Origin: Apoda limacodes
Lineage: Eukaryota; Arthropoda; Insecta; Lepidoptera; Limacodidae
Reading direction: 5' to 3'
Length of the DNA stretch: 64,000 bases
Assembly: GCA_946406115.1 (NCBI GenBank)
Contig: OX291544.1
Location: 33,311,521-33,375,520 of the forward strand
Part shown: positions 23,132 through 34,807 of the stretch, in pieces
Layout of the letters: each line of letters begins with the position of its first letter
Position numbering within the stretch: the stretch's first letter is position 1
Notes under the pieces: generated by a model
Seen by the model: only the letters and a program-made list of their open reading frames with translations
Database searches by the model: none
What the model was told of the DNA's origin: nothing
Program-made: the position numbers and the translations under genes

Positions 23132-24284
23132 CAAAATACTGGAAATTCATGCTTATTTATTTTATTCTAGGAGTTCTTTATCAGTTACTGGCCACTTATG
23201 AATAGTTTTGTACTCTCCTTGTTTGCGGTATATGGCTTTAATTTGATGATATCTGACAGTTTTTTTTGTAAATTAGTATTTTTCCACCTGGATATGCTTA
23301 TTATGCTGGTAGTGTCAAGTCATTGCGATTTTCATTGCGTTATACATTTATTTATTTTATGAATGGTTTTGCTTATACCATACCGGATCTTTCAGCAATT
23401 TTCTTGAAATGACAATATTTATTCATTTATTTTTAGTGACTGTTTTTTCCTTGCTAACGTTCCGTTTCATGGTTTCAACTGAAAGCATATTCTGTCGTAA
23501 AATTTAGGCCACCATTGACTCAACTGATTTCAAATAGAAACATCATAAGTCATTGACTTATAGGCTTCCTCCATAGTCGCAGAAGTAGAGATCTAATTTT
23601 TTCCATGGTATGGAGATGGCTTGTGAGGTTTCTCTGCATACTCATGCGTAACTTAGTAATTAGGACATGTTTTAGTAAAAAACAAGTTTTATCAAAAATA
23701 GTGTTTCTGATTTTAACGATTCAATTATAATTTGAAAAGCTACTGACACCAGCATTAGGTACAAAGTTTGATATGATGTCAGTTTTTTTACAGTTGCTCA
23801 AAAAGCTATATATTATACTACGTTCATTATTCGAGTGCGGGAAAAAATTGATATTTACGCACTAGTCAAATTTACTTTACCAAATAAAAAATAGTGTTAT
23901 CTTTTTTTTAATACAGTTGCTCATAAATGATATATTGCTTAGATATTTTGCGTCCGGGAAATTGACGATATCGCAGCATATGTTTTCCAAATAAAAAAAA
24001 TTGCTGTCAAAAATATTTGTTTAATTTTCTCACAACTATACAGTCGGTCTACACGTGCGGGACCGTGGCTGTCACCCAACTCCTTCCTACTATTAAATAA
24101 GTGTTTCCCGCACTTATAACGAAATGTACTCAATCGATAATGATTAATAATAAAGCACTAATATAAATTAATATTTGTAGGTATATTTTTGTTTTTAAAT
24201 AAAAAAGGCCTTAGGATTTATAAATAATGTATATTATTTGATTTATTTTCGACCATTATGACTATGTGATGACATATTAAGTGT
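23132..24284. other. AT-rich non-coding stretch
   Basis: No supportable gene. Phrases of the type GTGCGGGAAA and CCGCACTTATAACG recur (23.83-24.12 kb), suggesting an old dispersed repeat, but I could not define its ends. Confidence 0.45.
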
Positions 24285-24299
24285 ATGTATATATTTTTT

Positions 24300-24506
24300 T
24301 TTTTATATTTATATTTTGTAGAAGTACAGGCGCAGCGCAGAGATAGCACATCGCGCGTCTACGCGGCAGGCCCGGCTGTGTGTGACATACGTCGGGGAAA
24401 AAGAAACACCAGGGCCGGAGTCGTGACGAGTATCGGGGGCAGCAATGATGTCCTCGACCACTTCCATTGCGAATGTTTTTTTCACCAACATTCTGAGCAA
24501 TAAAGA
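24300..24506 (+). other. GC-rich exon-like stretch, unassigned
   Basis: A T-rich tract ending TTTTGTAG at about 24322 is followed by ~180 bases of GC-rich sequence open in one frame (EVQAQRRDSTSRV to FFHQHSEQ) that closes at TAA 24501-24503 within AATAAA. The antisense strand is open as well. The layout could be a terminal exon (acceptor, short coding end, AATAAA) or a fragment of a dispersed repeat. I recognise no domain and do not assign a function. Confidence 0.3.
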
Positions 24507-24589
24507 ATTCATGGTAAATTTGGATATGGTTTTTGAATTCTAAGGCCCGAAATGAAAAATATTTTGCAGCCTTGCGAAACACACATTTT

Positions 24590-25160
24590 TTATCTCACTA
24601 CAACAAGGAAAATGCTTGATTAAAGAAAAACAATTGAAATAAAATTAAACAAATAAATAATCTTTAATTATCACAAAATGAAACATTAAGTATACTTGTT
24701 TTGACTAGTTTAATAAAGTATAATACCATTACAGTATTTTAAAAAGTTAACGAAACTTTTGAATGTCTGTTATGAGCCTACTTTTTACGCGAAATCTCAG
24801 TTCGGCATCTCATATAGTTTCCAGTAACTTTACAGTTGTTATCTTTGCTGCTGCCAATTATAATAAACAAACTAAAATGATATAAATAGAAGAAAACTTT
24901 TCGGATGCGCTCTAAATTTGTACCAAGCCAATTTTAAATTCTTAAAACAAAATAAAATATTTAAAATTAATTTATTCTTGTTGTAGGTATTTTTATAATT
25001 TAACGATAAACATAAATAATAAAATAAGAAAAAAAAAAAAATTCTCCCTATCGAGCGTCATCATATTATATTTGAACGTACTACGTTAAATTGTTTAATT
25101 ATATTGTTTTGTTTAATTATAACAATTAAACGGAATATTATATTCAATTCAAAAGTAGTA
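24590..25160. other. AT-rich non-coding stretch
   Basis: Nothing recognisable: no open frame of note and no repeat that I can define, apart from an A-run near 25030. Confidence 0.5.
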
Positions 25161-25164
25161 TCAA

Positions 25165-25435
25165 AAAATCGGTCAAGTGCGAGTTCCGTACCATTATCTA
25201 CAAAAACGAGCAAAAAAAACACGAACTTTCTATGGGAGCCCCCTTAAATATTTATTTTTTCTGTTTTTTAGTATTTGATGTTATAGCGGCAACAGAAACA
25301 CATCTTCTGTGAAAATTTCAACTTTCTAACTACAACGGTTCATGAGATACAGCCTGGTGACAAACGGTAGGACGGACGGACAGCGAAGCCTTAGTAATAG
25401 GGTTCCTAACTACCTTTCAGGTACGGAACCCTAAA
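25165..25435 (+). repeat. dispersed repeat, 'GAGTTCCGTACC' family
   Basis: The order is AATCGGTCAAGTGCGAG, TTCCGTACCATTATCTAC, TTCATGAGATACAGCCTGGT, GGACGGACGGACAGCGAAG, TAATAGGGTTCC and GGTACGGAACCCTAAAAATC. This is the same family as 20889-21085 in the opposite orientation, and the longer copy in this window. Confidence 0.78.
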
Positions 25436-26290
25436 AATCAAAATAAAGTGTTAAATAAAAAAAAAACTTTTGTGGCCTAGGCGATAAATTGGGCTTTTGT
25501 GCGCAGTATTAGAACGATAAAGAAGCCTTTTCAAGCGTGTAATTTTTCATTCCATCTCTTCGCAAAATGTTGATTCGCAACTAGGCAGGAGCAAAGTGCC
25601 TGTTTGCTCCCGCTCCCAATTCCATTCGAGACTACTTCGCTAACTCAAGATTTAAAGTTGACACTTACACCAAAAACCAACTTTGCTCACTTGTTAAATA
25701 AATAACTTTTATTTGAAAATTGACCAGTAAATTAAAACGATCGTGGTGTAAATGTCGCGAAACACATTCTCAACTTAAAATTCTCATTCAATGGCTCCAA
25801 AAAGTAATTTCTTTGCATGGAGTTCCATAAAATATATTTAAATTAAACCACTAACACACAACTAGAATATATTATCTACTATAACATTGTGAGCCAGCGA
25901 TTGGTCGATGAAATGAAATAATAAATATACTTAAGAATCATTCTTAACCAACATTGTTAAACGAAACCGCCTCCGTGGCTTCGCGCTTCGGCGAGACAAC
26001 GCGCGGCCACACCGCGTCACCGCAAACCTCTTCGTCTTATTTCACCAGCCTTTCTTTTGTTTTGAGAACATTTCTTTATTTTGTTGCTCGATCTTATTAT
26101 TTCGCTACCGTTGGCCGCGGCGCGCTCGTTTTTGCTCGCATTGTGCCGAATGCGGCCCTGTACGAGTTCTGCAGGAATGAAGTAATATAGATCCAGACTC
26201 GCAGGCATTGTGTACTTACGAACAGTTTTATTTTTCCAATATCACGTCAATTTTTTTTAAGGAGCCAGTTTTGTTTTATGCGTTATCCAA
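25436..26290. other. non-coding stretch
   Basis: No gene that I can support. Around 25.96-26.18 kb both strands are open for 60-78 codons in moderately GC-rich DNA, without any recognisable domain. Confidence 0.45.
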
Positions 26291-26296
26291 ACATAA

Positions 26297-26526
26297 TATT
26301 ATATCTGCGAAAGTGAGTTTGTTTGTTCGTTTGTATTTACTGCACGTCGCAACGACACTGAATATGAGACGGAGAAGAACATAATGATAATTTTTTATCC
26401 TGGAAAATTTCAAAGTCATCACAGGAATAAACATAACTGATTTCCACGTGGACGACGTCCTTCCTATAACACGCTATCTGACTATAATCTAAATCCAAAA
26501 AAATAAGTTGCTGGGCAAAAGCTAGT
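26297..26526 (+). mobile_element. Helitron-like non-autonomous element
   Basis: It begins AATATTATATCTGCGAAAG, resembling the edge at 34.04 kb, and ends with GCTGGGCAAAAGCTAGT. In my recollection lepidopteran Helitron-like elements of this group end in a GC-rich hairpin followed by CTAGT. No protein is encoded. No hairpin pairing near the end is well preserved. Confidence 0.55.
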
Positions 26527-29140
26527 GTAACTATAAATCGACTTTATGTGAAGCTAATAATTAGACCGGGCACTGAGGAGAAGTCAGTATAGAAATAGAG
26601 GAATGAGATCTGTTGACTGATTCGTTCACCTAACACCCTAAGCAACCCAAAAATATAGGTACGTATGTTGCTAGATGAGATGTCGCATACCCCTCTTCTC
26701 TGACGACTTTCCTCTATTTATTATTTTGACTGGTACGTTGGTTACCTATATGACGGTGGACTGTTTTACCTGTTTGCCTTTTTAGGATTTCGTAGACAAT
26801 TGCGTGTACAATACGCACTTGGCCGGTTTTTTCCTCACTACAAAATATATTATTTCCTCAAAGAAAATAAAAATTTGCCAAAAAATAGACAAAGTTTAAA
26901 TCTAACTTAGACTTCACTGGCAAAGTATTTCAAATATTGAATGATGTTATATGAGTAAGGAATTCCAATTACCTTCCAAGTAATTCATATGATTTCTTTT
27001 ATTTATTGACATATTAAATACTAATCAAATTTCCAGGTCTCCTAGGAGTGACCTACAGATTGTAATTGATTTACCTAAGTGATGACGTGTTTATGTAAAC
27101 TTAAGTGAAACGTTGAGTTTGTTCTTCAAGTAAAAACTCATTTACTCAGAGTACAAGAGAAAGCCTACAGGAGGATCCAGATAGGGTAAGTAGGGTTTGG
27201 TAAGCTTCGTCACATCTTATCGTCATCTATAGTACTAATTATCTACTACACGCTTGTGTATGTAGTAGTTAGTACTATAGTATAAAGAACGATAGTAAAT
27301 AATTATCATACCAGCTGCCACACAATAACTAAGAAGTGCTCCGTCCGTCCGTCACACTGTCACACATCGTCATACTGAAATGTGTGCTTTAGTGGTAGAA
27401 ACATAAAATACAGCAGAACTTTATGTAAAGTAAAGGTGCTGACAAATGTACTTAAACATGTCCGTGATCACAATATTCCTGTTAAAAAAAGGTCAATTTA
27501 AACTGAATACCGAGGACTCACAAAAGAAACAATCGGCTAACATGTGGCTATGTTAAGACCAGAGATTTCCTTTTAGGCTTCAGGAGTGTGGTGTTGGGCG
27601 CGTGTCTTAGAGCTAATTAATGGAAACACGCGCGTGCGCTGGCCTTAATCAGAGAGGTACCCCAGCCGCGAACACCGAGTCGCTTTTAGCGTCCGTGTAG
27701 CGTAATCTTAGGAATCCCAATTATATTCGGTAAATGAGTCGGTATTGGTAATAAAATTCGGCCAAGTGGGCGGTCAACTTAGTTTGTTTTGTTTAGACGC
27801 AGTTAATTCGCGGGAACTATCTTTTGCATTATTTATTTTGCAAAGACCATCTACAATATAGTTTATTAGGTTGCATTTGATCGAGTAGATCGTTTAACTT
27901 TTATGTAAGTTTGTTGACTTTTGATTATTTTCATAGACCATAGCAATATACAACAATATAAAACTTCTGATCTGTTGACTTTACTTGTGTTATTAGCTGC
28001 CTGACAACGAAATAGTCAAATTTTTATGCTACGCACGTTTATATTTTTTTAAGAGTAAAATAAGTAAGAGTCTTAACTCGATGCAAGTGACTTTATACGG
28101 TACAGAAGATAAATGATTTGACTCATTTGTGAGATTCACATCTATGTACATGTTTATCTGGCGTCCGCAGTAGCCATTACCTTAAATATTTAACATGCAC
28201 AACGAACGCCGATGCTCCGTCGGCGTCGCCTCCGCTTACCTAAATATCGGTGTAACGGTGTCTCCATATACGTGTTCGGAATCCAATAGCCTACCTTCGG
28301 TCGCGTCCCAATAAGAAGCGACAAAAAAGGTCCACGTCGGGCTCAAGACAATGTCTGCGGGTTTTTCGCGTGTATCGAACAATCGCTGCCAAGTTAGGAA
28401 TTTATTGAGTCGTACACAAAATAAATAAAAGCGATAGGTAGTGCGCGGAGGATGGCGAAGTGGCATGAACCCGTCCGGCGGGCAGCGGGAAGTGATCGCG
28501 GACATCAGCTGTCCGTCTGTCTCTCGACGAACGTGTACAGCGTGTTGCAGAAATAAAAAGTTTCAATAGGCTATTTATATAAAAGTAACTAAAGCGTTAG
28601 CAAAGGGTTTCTGTTAGACATTATATTTCAGACTTATTCGATAACGTCAATCTTCTTCTTTTGTATTGTAGAAAACAACAAAAAAAAAGAACCTAAAGAA
28701 AAAATCTAAACCTACCAGTCAGTTATATTTTACTAAAATAGGGAGAATTGCAGGAGTGTGGGAGTGATAAGACAAGTTTGGGAACAATTAAACATTTTTT
28801 AAAGATAAGCTAATAGTTTTGGTCTTTTTTACCTAATTCAATAAAAAGAAGCTTCTCAATGTATCTCTTTCTCTCTCTTTCTCGGTGTGTGTGCGTTTGT
28901 GTGATCTGATTACTGACAGAAAATTGAGCTACCTATTATTTTCTTTGCTTTGAAGTCGAAGTCGAGTGTGTTTGTGTTTGCGGTTGAGATAGTTAATAAT
29001 TGTCTATTGGCATTCGACAGGAAGGTAAATTATTCAATTATTTATTGATTTGGTTTCGACTATAACTGATGCTTATAATAAATATGCTTCAGCCTTTTGT
29101 GTACATCAGTAAGCTAGCAGAAAACAGTAGTTCTATATTA
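26527..29140. other. non-coding stretch
   Basis: No supportable gene. It contains a GC-richer segment near 27.60-27.72 kb and another at 28.19-28.51 kb, and a CT-rich microsatellite at about 28866-28886. Confidence 0.5.
28195..28515. other. GC-rich patch, possible regulatory or exonic sequence
   Basis: CpG content is high relative to the flanks (for example GCCGATGCTCCGTCGGCGTC). An 89-codon minus-strand open frame (28236-28505) crosses it but shows no domain, signal peptide or splice site that would make it convincing. Confidence 0.3.
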
Positions 29141-29145
29141 ATGAA

Positions 29146-30099
29146 GAAGTCAGTACTACAGCACTTGTTACAAAAAGCTAAAGGCAATTTGTTACAAAAT
29201 TTTGTATGAAATAGTTAGTACTACAATTTGTTACACAAGTGTGTATGAAGTAGTTAGTACTCCCGCACTTGTTACAAAAAGCTAAAGACAATTTGTTACA
29301 AAATTTTGTATGAAATAGTTAGTACTACAATTTGTTACACAAGTGTGTATGAAGTAGTTAGTACTACCGCACTTGTTACAAAAAGCTAAAGACAATTTGT
29401 TACACTAGTGTGTATCAAGTAGTTATTACTATCGCACTTGTTACATAAAGCTAAAGACAATTTGTTAAACAAGTCTATATGAAGTAGTTAGTACTACAGC
29501 ACTTGTTACAAAAAACTAAAAAAAAATTGTTACAAAAGTGTGTATGAAGTAGTTATTACTATCGCACTTGTTACATAAAGCTAAAGACAATTTGTTAAAC
29601 AAGTCTATATGAAGTAGTTAGTACTACAGCACTTGTTACAAAAAACTAAAAAAAATTTGTTACAAAAGTGTGTATGAAGTAGTTATTACTATCGCACTTG
29701 TTACATAAAGCTAAAGACAATTTGTTAAACAAGTCTATATGAAGTAGTTAGTACTACAGCACTTGTTACAAAAAACTAAAAAAAATTTGTTACAAAAGTG
29801 TGTATGAAGTAGTTATTACTATCGCACTTGTTACATAAAGCTAAAGACAATTTGTTAAACAAGTCTATATGAAGTAGTTAGTACTACAGCACTTGTTACA
29901 AAAAACTAAAAAAAAATTGTTACAAAAGTGTGTATGAAGTAGTTATTACTATCGCACTTGTTACATAAAGCTAAAGACAATTTGTTAAACAAGTCTATAT
30001 GAAGTAGTTAGTACTACAGCACTTGTAACAAAAAACTAAAAAAAATTTGTTACAAAAGTGTGTATGAAGTAGTTAGTACTACAGCACTTGTTACAATAA
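29146..30099. repeat. 65-bp minisatellite with 130-bp higher-order structure
   Basis: Monomers begin with GAAGTAGTTAGTACTAC- or GAAGTAGTTATTACTAT-. Start points at 29481, 29611, 29741, 29871 and 30001 are exactly 130 bp apart, each 130-mer being two diverged 65-bp monomers (second monomer marked by TATCGCACTTGTTACATAAAG). The 5' part (29146-29480) uses a different arrangement, with 65-bp units alternating with 39-bp shortened units. All share CACTTGTTACA and CAATTTGTTA cores. Confidence 0.97.
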
Positions 30100-30143
30100 C
30101 ATAATCTAAGTTAACTAAGAGAAAGCTATCAATTGCCTTAAAA

Positions 30144-30360
30144 ATTAGAATTATTAGATATATAATAAAAAAATAACATAAAAAACATTATTGATATATT
30201 TAGCTACAATAGCATCTTCACTCGTAATAATTATTTTAAGGATGTGTCATTTCAAACAACTCTAGTATAAAAAATAAATACTGTGACTGAAGACGCTATG
30301 GCAGCATAATACATCAAAAATATTTTAATGTTTTTTTTTATATAGCTAATAATTCTAATA
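30144..30360. mobile_element. fold-back element (MITE-like) with ~80-bp inverted arms
   Basis: ATTAGAATTATTAG at 30144-30157 is repeated in inverse orientation at the other edge (CTAATAATTCTAAT, 30346-30359). Similarity continues inward for about 80 bases per arm with mismatches and small gaps (for example ATAGCATCTTCA against TGAAGACGCTAT). A short unique centre remains. No target-site duplication is obvious. It lies between two minisatellites. Confidence 0.75.
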
Positions 30361-30520
30361 GCTAGGTGATAATAAATAAAAAATAACTTTTATTGACATG
30401 AAATTACCTATATGAAGTAGACACCCTGTAGGAAGGTGTGAGAGCACGCGAGCGACCACTTTAATGGTATCTCCACAGTATAACTAACACATCCTGTCTC
30501 GCAGACGGCTGACGAACAGA

Positions 30521-30906
30521 ATACCATCCACCTATAAACTCGATTGTCTAGTACTTCATGATACATCACAAAATATACAACTAGTACCTTCCGCGTATAA
30601 ACTTGATTGTCTAGACAATTTTTAATACATCACAAATATACACCTGGTACCATCGATGGATGGATAGTATTGATAGATGTATCAACTCAATTGTCTAGCA
30701 CTTTATAATACATAACAAAATATATAACTGGTACTATCCACCTATAAACTTGTTGAGCACTTTATGATACATCACAAAATATACAACTCGTACCATCCAC
30801 ATATAAAATCGATTGTCTAGCACTTTATAATATATCACAAATATACACCTGGTGTCATCCATCTATCAACTCAATTGTCTAGCACTTTATGATACATCGC
30901 TAAATA
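30521..30906. repeat. second minisatellite, ~62-bp unit
   Basis: Six diverged units contain ACCATCCACCTATAAACT, GATTGTCTAGCACTTTAT, GATACATCACAAAATATAC and AACTGGT in that order. One unit carries a short insertion (GGATGGATAGTATTGATA-like) and one lacks part of GATTGTCT. It has no obvious sequence relation to the 65-bp array 420 bases upstream. Confidence 0.9.
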
Positions 30907-30929
30907 TGTGGATATCGATAAATCAAGCT

Positions 30930-31150
30930 ACGCAGTTGCCTACTAGAACTAGAACCCGTTTATTCCATCGGCACAAGGATGCCTGATTTTGTCGTGGAAA
31001 AAAACATCGTAAGGACATCAGCGCAGGTTTGAGAACATTCAAAAGACGCAGTGAAGTCCACAATCCGCACTGGGCTTGCGTGATGGATTTTACAGCCCAA
31101 ATCGCCTTCGCTTACGTAGGGGACTTACGAACGCTGATATAACACTACTC
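30930..31150 (+). mobile_element. degraded SINE-like repeat
   Basis: It contains CATCGTAAGGACATCAGC-, TGAAGTCCACAATCCGCACT and GGGCTTGCGTGATGGA, matching parts of the SINE-like repeat at 12.48-12.52 kb. The 5' pol III box region is not convincing. Confidence 0.55.
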
Positions 31151-33185
31151 ATTTGTCTTAGAAACTTGATGTAGCTTGATTCGTAACTTTTATACAACAT
31201 CTTACTCCTTTGGTGCAGAACGTTTCCTACGTTGCTGTAACGTTAAAATCTAAATTTTGACTCGACGTAGATCCAAAATGCTTAACCCACCTTATGTGAG
31301 AATATCAATGATAATATGTCCATTTCTGTCAAATAACATTTTGTTAACAATAAATATTTTGATGGCATGACATGTAAAAAAATCAAACCATTTAATATAT
31401 TGGTTTTATATATTTACTAATATATTAGTTGGATGATATTTAGTGTTTTACGAGTATATCAATTGAATAAGTTAAGTAATCAAGATATTTACCTATAATA
31501 CTCGGATTATCTAGTTACATCTACTGTTTAATTTGGATGTGGTATTTGATAACAAGATCGGAAGTTTAATTTGCGTAGCGAGGTCTACACGAATACGTAG
31601 TCGCCACGATCAATTCGGGACAAATCGGTACTCTGAGTAGTGTTAAAAGCCTTCGACACGCCTTTGCAAGGCGGGCGGAAGGTCAGCGCGTAATTAGCAG
31701 TCCCTCAAGCAATCAAACTGTGGTCGCCTGTGATTGGTTGCAACAGAGTCGCGCAGCTTCCGAAGATGTGTGCGAGGCGAGATCAAAGGTCGGCCTGAAA
31801 GGACATCTCCGTTTGGCAAATGGAATAGTTTAATTTCCGTTTGAAATCCTCAATGCTTTTAGATATCAGGTTCATAGTAAGGACTTTAATTAACGCTCTG
31901 TTGACAAATGAAATAATCTCATATTTAAAATTATAAGAAATCTTGAACGTTGCTTATCAATTGTGTGCAAAATAATTCTGCCAAGTAAATTATTTGGTTT
32001 GTAATTTTCTTTGTTAAGTGAATGTCACTGACAAGTTGCACTAGAAGCATAATTTGATGAGCACAGCCAGAACTACGAGTTTTTAAAGGCATTGTACTTC
32101 TACATTTTTATAATAGCATTCATACATATTCATATTCCTATAGGTATATTGTTATATATATTAGCAAATATATTTAATTTCTCTGAATTTCAGCTTCAAT
32201 GAAAATATTTTCATTTTGAAATAAGAGCAATCTTTTGAAATAGTTACGCTATCTATATAGATGAACATTGTCATAGGGCTGAGGAACAGAGAGGGAGGAA
32301 GGGAGGGCTAAAGATCTTTTAGTAGCTGTAAAATGTCTAATTTAGTAGCAGGGCTTTGATGTTGTAACATTTGTGAAGCAATTGAGACGCCTTCACAATA
32401 AAAGGATTCTTGTTTCTGCCGTACGTGTGCGGCAAAACAATGCATTATATAGTTTATTATAACATAGTTGAAGTTGAAACTTTCAACGTTGACGAACTTC
32501 GGTCTTCAACTTTATATGAAAGAAAAGAGGAAGTAACTTTATATTTAGTGGTCATAATTTATTTTTGCAACTTTTATTTGCTTTAAGAATAAACATAGTG
32601 AGATTAAATAACATAGAAGAAAAACAAAGTACAGAAAAATATAAATAACCGCGACAAAAAACCTTTTGTTGTCATAACTCATTATAGTAACTATAAAAAA
32701 TGATCGACTAGCGTTCCTACATGTTTATGTTTTCATTAATTATTCAGTTTTTTTTTTAAGATAATTGAAAATCTTATAACGGTGAATAACAACATAATAA
32801 ACTTGTAACATGATTATATTTATTGGTTTACAACTGAGGTAACATTATTTTTTAACAATAAACCCAAATTGCATTCAATATTTCCTTAACATACAGCAAG
32901 AGTCTCCAATAAATTCTTTGTTCCAGTTGTATTGGGAAGGTCCTTCGAGATCGTCCTTTCATTTATTTATCCCTCGATATCTCATGATCACCTCCAGCAG
33001 GAGCCTTCTCATGGCGGCTCAGAATATCGGCACAGAACCTCACTTCTCGCATCGTGCCTCATCTCAAAATATTTAATTAAATCTCAAAATAAATGAACGA
33101 AAATTTACCATTAATAAAATTACACTAGAATTTTTTATAATTATAAATTATAATTCTTATAATAATAAAGAACGCAACATGTGTT
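31151..33185. other. AT-rich non-coding stretch
   Basis: No gene or defined repeat recognised. 31.55-31.80 kb is somewhat GC-richer, with GTGATTGGTTGCAAC (a CCAAT-box-like sequence in reverse), but has no linked coding sequence. Confidence 0.5.
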
Positions 33186-33507
33186 GACTCCTTAGCCCCC
33201 TCTCATGTTTCTAAAACTTCAATAAACGCAGTTGCAGCTGCACTTTTAGCTGAATCTAATAAAAAACGAAAATACAATTCACTTCTTCAAAATTATATAT
33301 TTCTACCATTTGCTGTGGAGACCCTAGGCCCCTGGGGTCCTAGCGCTAAGGAATTTAATAAAAAAAATAACTCCTAGATTGGTTGGCGCCAGCGGTGACA
33401 AGAGGGCTGGCTGCTATTTCGCTCAGAGGATAAGTATTGCTATCCAAAGAGGAAACGCAGCCAGTGCTCTGGATACGATGCCACTCGGGCCTAGCTTATA
33501 TAATTAA
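33186..33507 (+). pseudogene. LINE-type retrotransposon ORF2, extreme C-terminal fragment
   Basis: The translation reads DSLAPSHVSKTSINAVAAAL, then [21 protein letters not shown], a stop and frame change near 33376, then [32 protein letters not shown], ending at TAA 33505-33507. The pattern VETLGPWGP followed by QRIS-A-QRGNAAS is one I associate with the C-terminal tail of some reverse-transcriptase proteins. No RT catalytic box is present here, so the copy is heavily 5'-truncated. An AT-rich tail follows. The exact clade is uncertain. Confidence 0.75.
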
Positions 33508-34032
33508 TTATTATTTATTTTTTAACTAATTTTTATAATAGTTTTAATTTAGTTTTTAAATATATTGTTTAGGTTTTAAATTTATTTGTATGATTTAGAT
33601 TAGTTTAGATTTATATTATTTTAGTTCAATTTTATGTTATTTAAGAAACTTTAAATATATTAATTATTATTAATAAATGTCATTATAATAATTCATGACG
33701 TTAGTTTCTTTTATATATTTATACACAAAATCTTGCACGAAATGATTTCATCTGGACAATTGTTTAATTGAAACAAGGAGTTGTCAGTAACATCATATAT
33801 TATTACGCTTTAAGATAAATTCTCCAAGACCACCGTAAATCGAGTAATTAAGATCTCCCGAGACGTAATGTCGGCGGCGGCGGTGCGTGTATGCGCGGAC
33901 GAAACAGTTAAAGGGGTGTTATCCACCAGTTAGTAAGATAATTCGGAAGAGATCTTCGGATTTAATCATAGACGTAAGCGGGCAAGTAACTAAGCACTCA
34001 AATACGGTATTCAATACATAAGTAATCGTATT

Positions 34033-34240
34033 CTACTAATATTATAAATGTGAAAGTTTGTTTGGATGGATGTTTGTTACTCTTTCACGCTTCAACCACT
34101 AGACGGATCGGGATAAAACTTGGCATACAGATAGGTTAGGTCTTGGAATAGCATATAGGCTACTTTTCATCCCGAAATTACTGCGGGAATAACTATAACC
34201 GAGCTAAAACGAACTATAGCTATAGCTACAGCTTGATATA
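34033..34240 (+). mobile_element. Helitron-like non-autonomous element
   Basis: It starts TTCTACTAATATTATAAATG and contains GTTACTCTTTCACGCTTCAA, GATCGGGATAAAACTTGGCA and ATAGGCTACTTTTCATCCCG. This body is a very common lepidopteran repeat that I recall as a Helitron-like (Lep1-type) element. The 3' end with CTAGT is not clearly preserved. A 16-base direct repeat, AGGAGTAAATCACAGT, occurs just beyond it at about 34262 and 34311. Confidence 0.65.
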
Positions 34241-34439
34241 GCAAACTTCATTAGTGACATTAAGGAGTAAATCACAGTTGCCGATAATCAAACTTAGGGC
34301 GGGCTAATTGAGGAGTAAATCACAGTATTAATGACTTACAATAGACTAATCCAACAATTATTTTTTTTATTTTTATATGAAAAAATTCTTTTAAAACCCT
34401 AATTTTGATGCAACTTAATGTAAGTTATCATACGATAAA

Positions 34440-34621
34440 AATTGACAAAGTTAGAGCAGTTTAATGTTCGCTTTTTTAGCGCAAGGGCAAATACGCTAGC
34501 TCTTACGTGGCGCAAGCGGCGCGAAGTAAAATGACGTCATAGCGCTTGAGACCGCGTAGTTACAGTGCAAATTGCTATAGGTACGCGCACTAATCTACAG
34601 AAGAAATAAGAGTTAATTAAT
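34440..34621 (+). promoter_or_regulatory. GC-richer segment before the THAP exon
   Basis: The 180 bases upstream of the THAP start codon are GC-richer than their surroundings and carry a perfect CRE palindrome TGACGTCA at 34532-34539, plus several GGCGC-containing words. The position fits a promoter or transposon terminal region for the THAP reading frame. No TATA box at a fitting distance is obvious. Confidence 0.4.
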
Positions 34622-34807
34622 ATGTCTCTGTCTAAGCAGAAGTCATATAAATATTGTGTTGTTCCAAAATGCAAGTCAACATCTTTGTCTACCCCGAAAT
34701 TTTTTTTGTGCCTAAAGACCTAAATGTAAGAAAAAAATGGGTCAGAATCATGCGAAGGGATGAGTTCTCTACAAAAACAAGAACATTTGCTGTGAAGACC
34801 ATTTAAA
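34622..34807 (+). pseudogene. THAP-domain exon, broken
   Basis: From ATG 34622 the translation gives MSLSKQKSYKYCVVPKCKS, then after a one-base frame change in an 8-T run near 34700-34707, FFVPKDLNVRKKWVRIMRRD, and after a second frame change, CEDHLN. The cysteines of YC-VPKC, the W of KKW and the C-EDH pair fit the zinc-binding C2CH THAP domain, a DNA-binding module of P-element-like and PIF/Harbinger-related transposases and of host regulators. GTAAGTG follows directly, a strong splice donor, so this looks like a first coding exon. The usual second half of the domain was not found downstream. Both lesions could be decay or base-calling errors. Confidence 0.75.

Noticed and set aside
28236..28505. 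89-codon minus-strand open frame as a gene
   Set aside because: It lies in a CpG-rich patch where stops are rare. No recognisable motif. Kept only as an unassigned patch.
29146..30910. CRISPR-like array
   Set aside because: Eukaryotic context, whole units are tandem with no unique spacers, and no cas genes.
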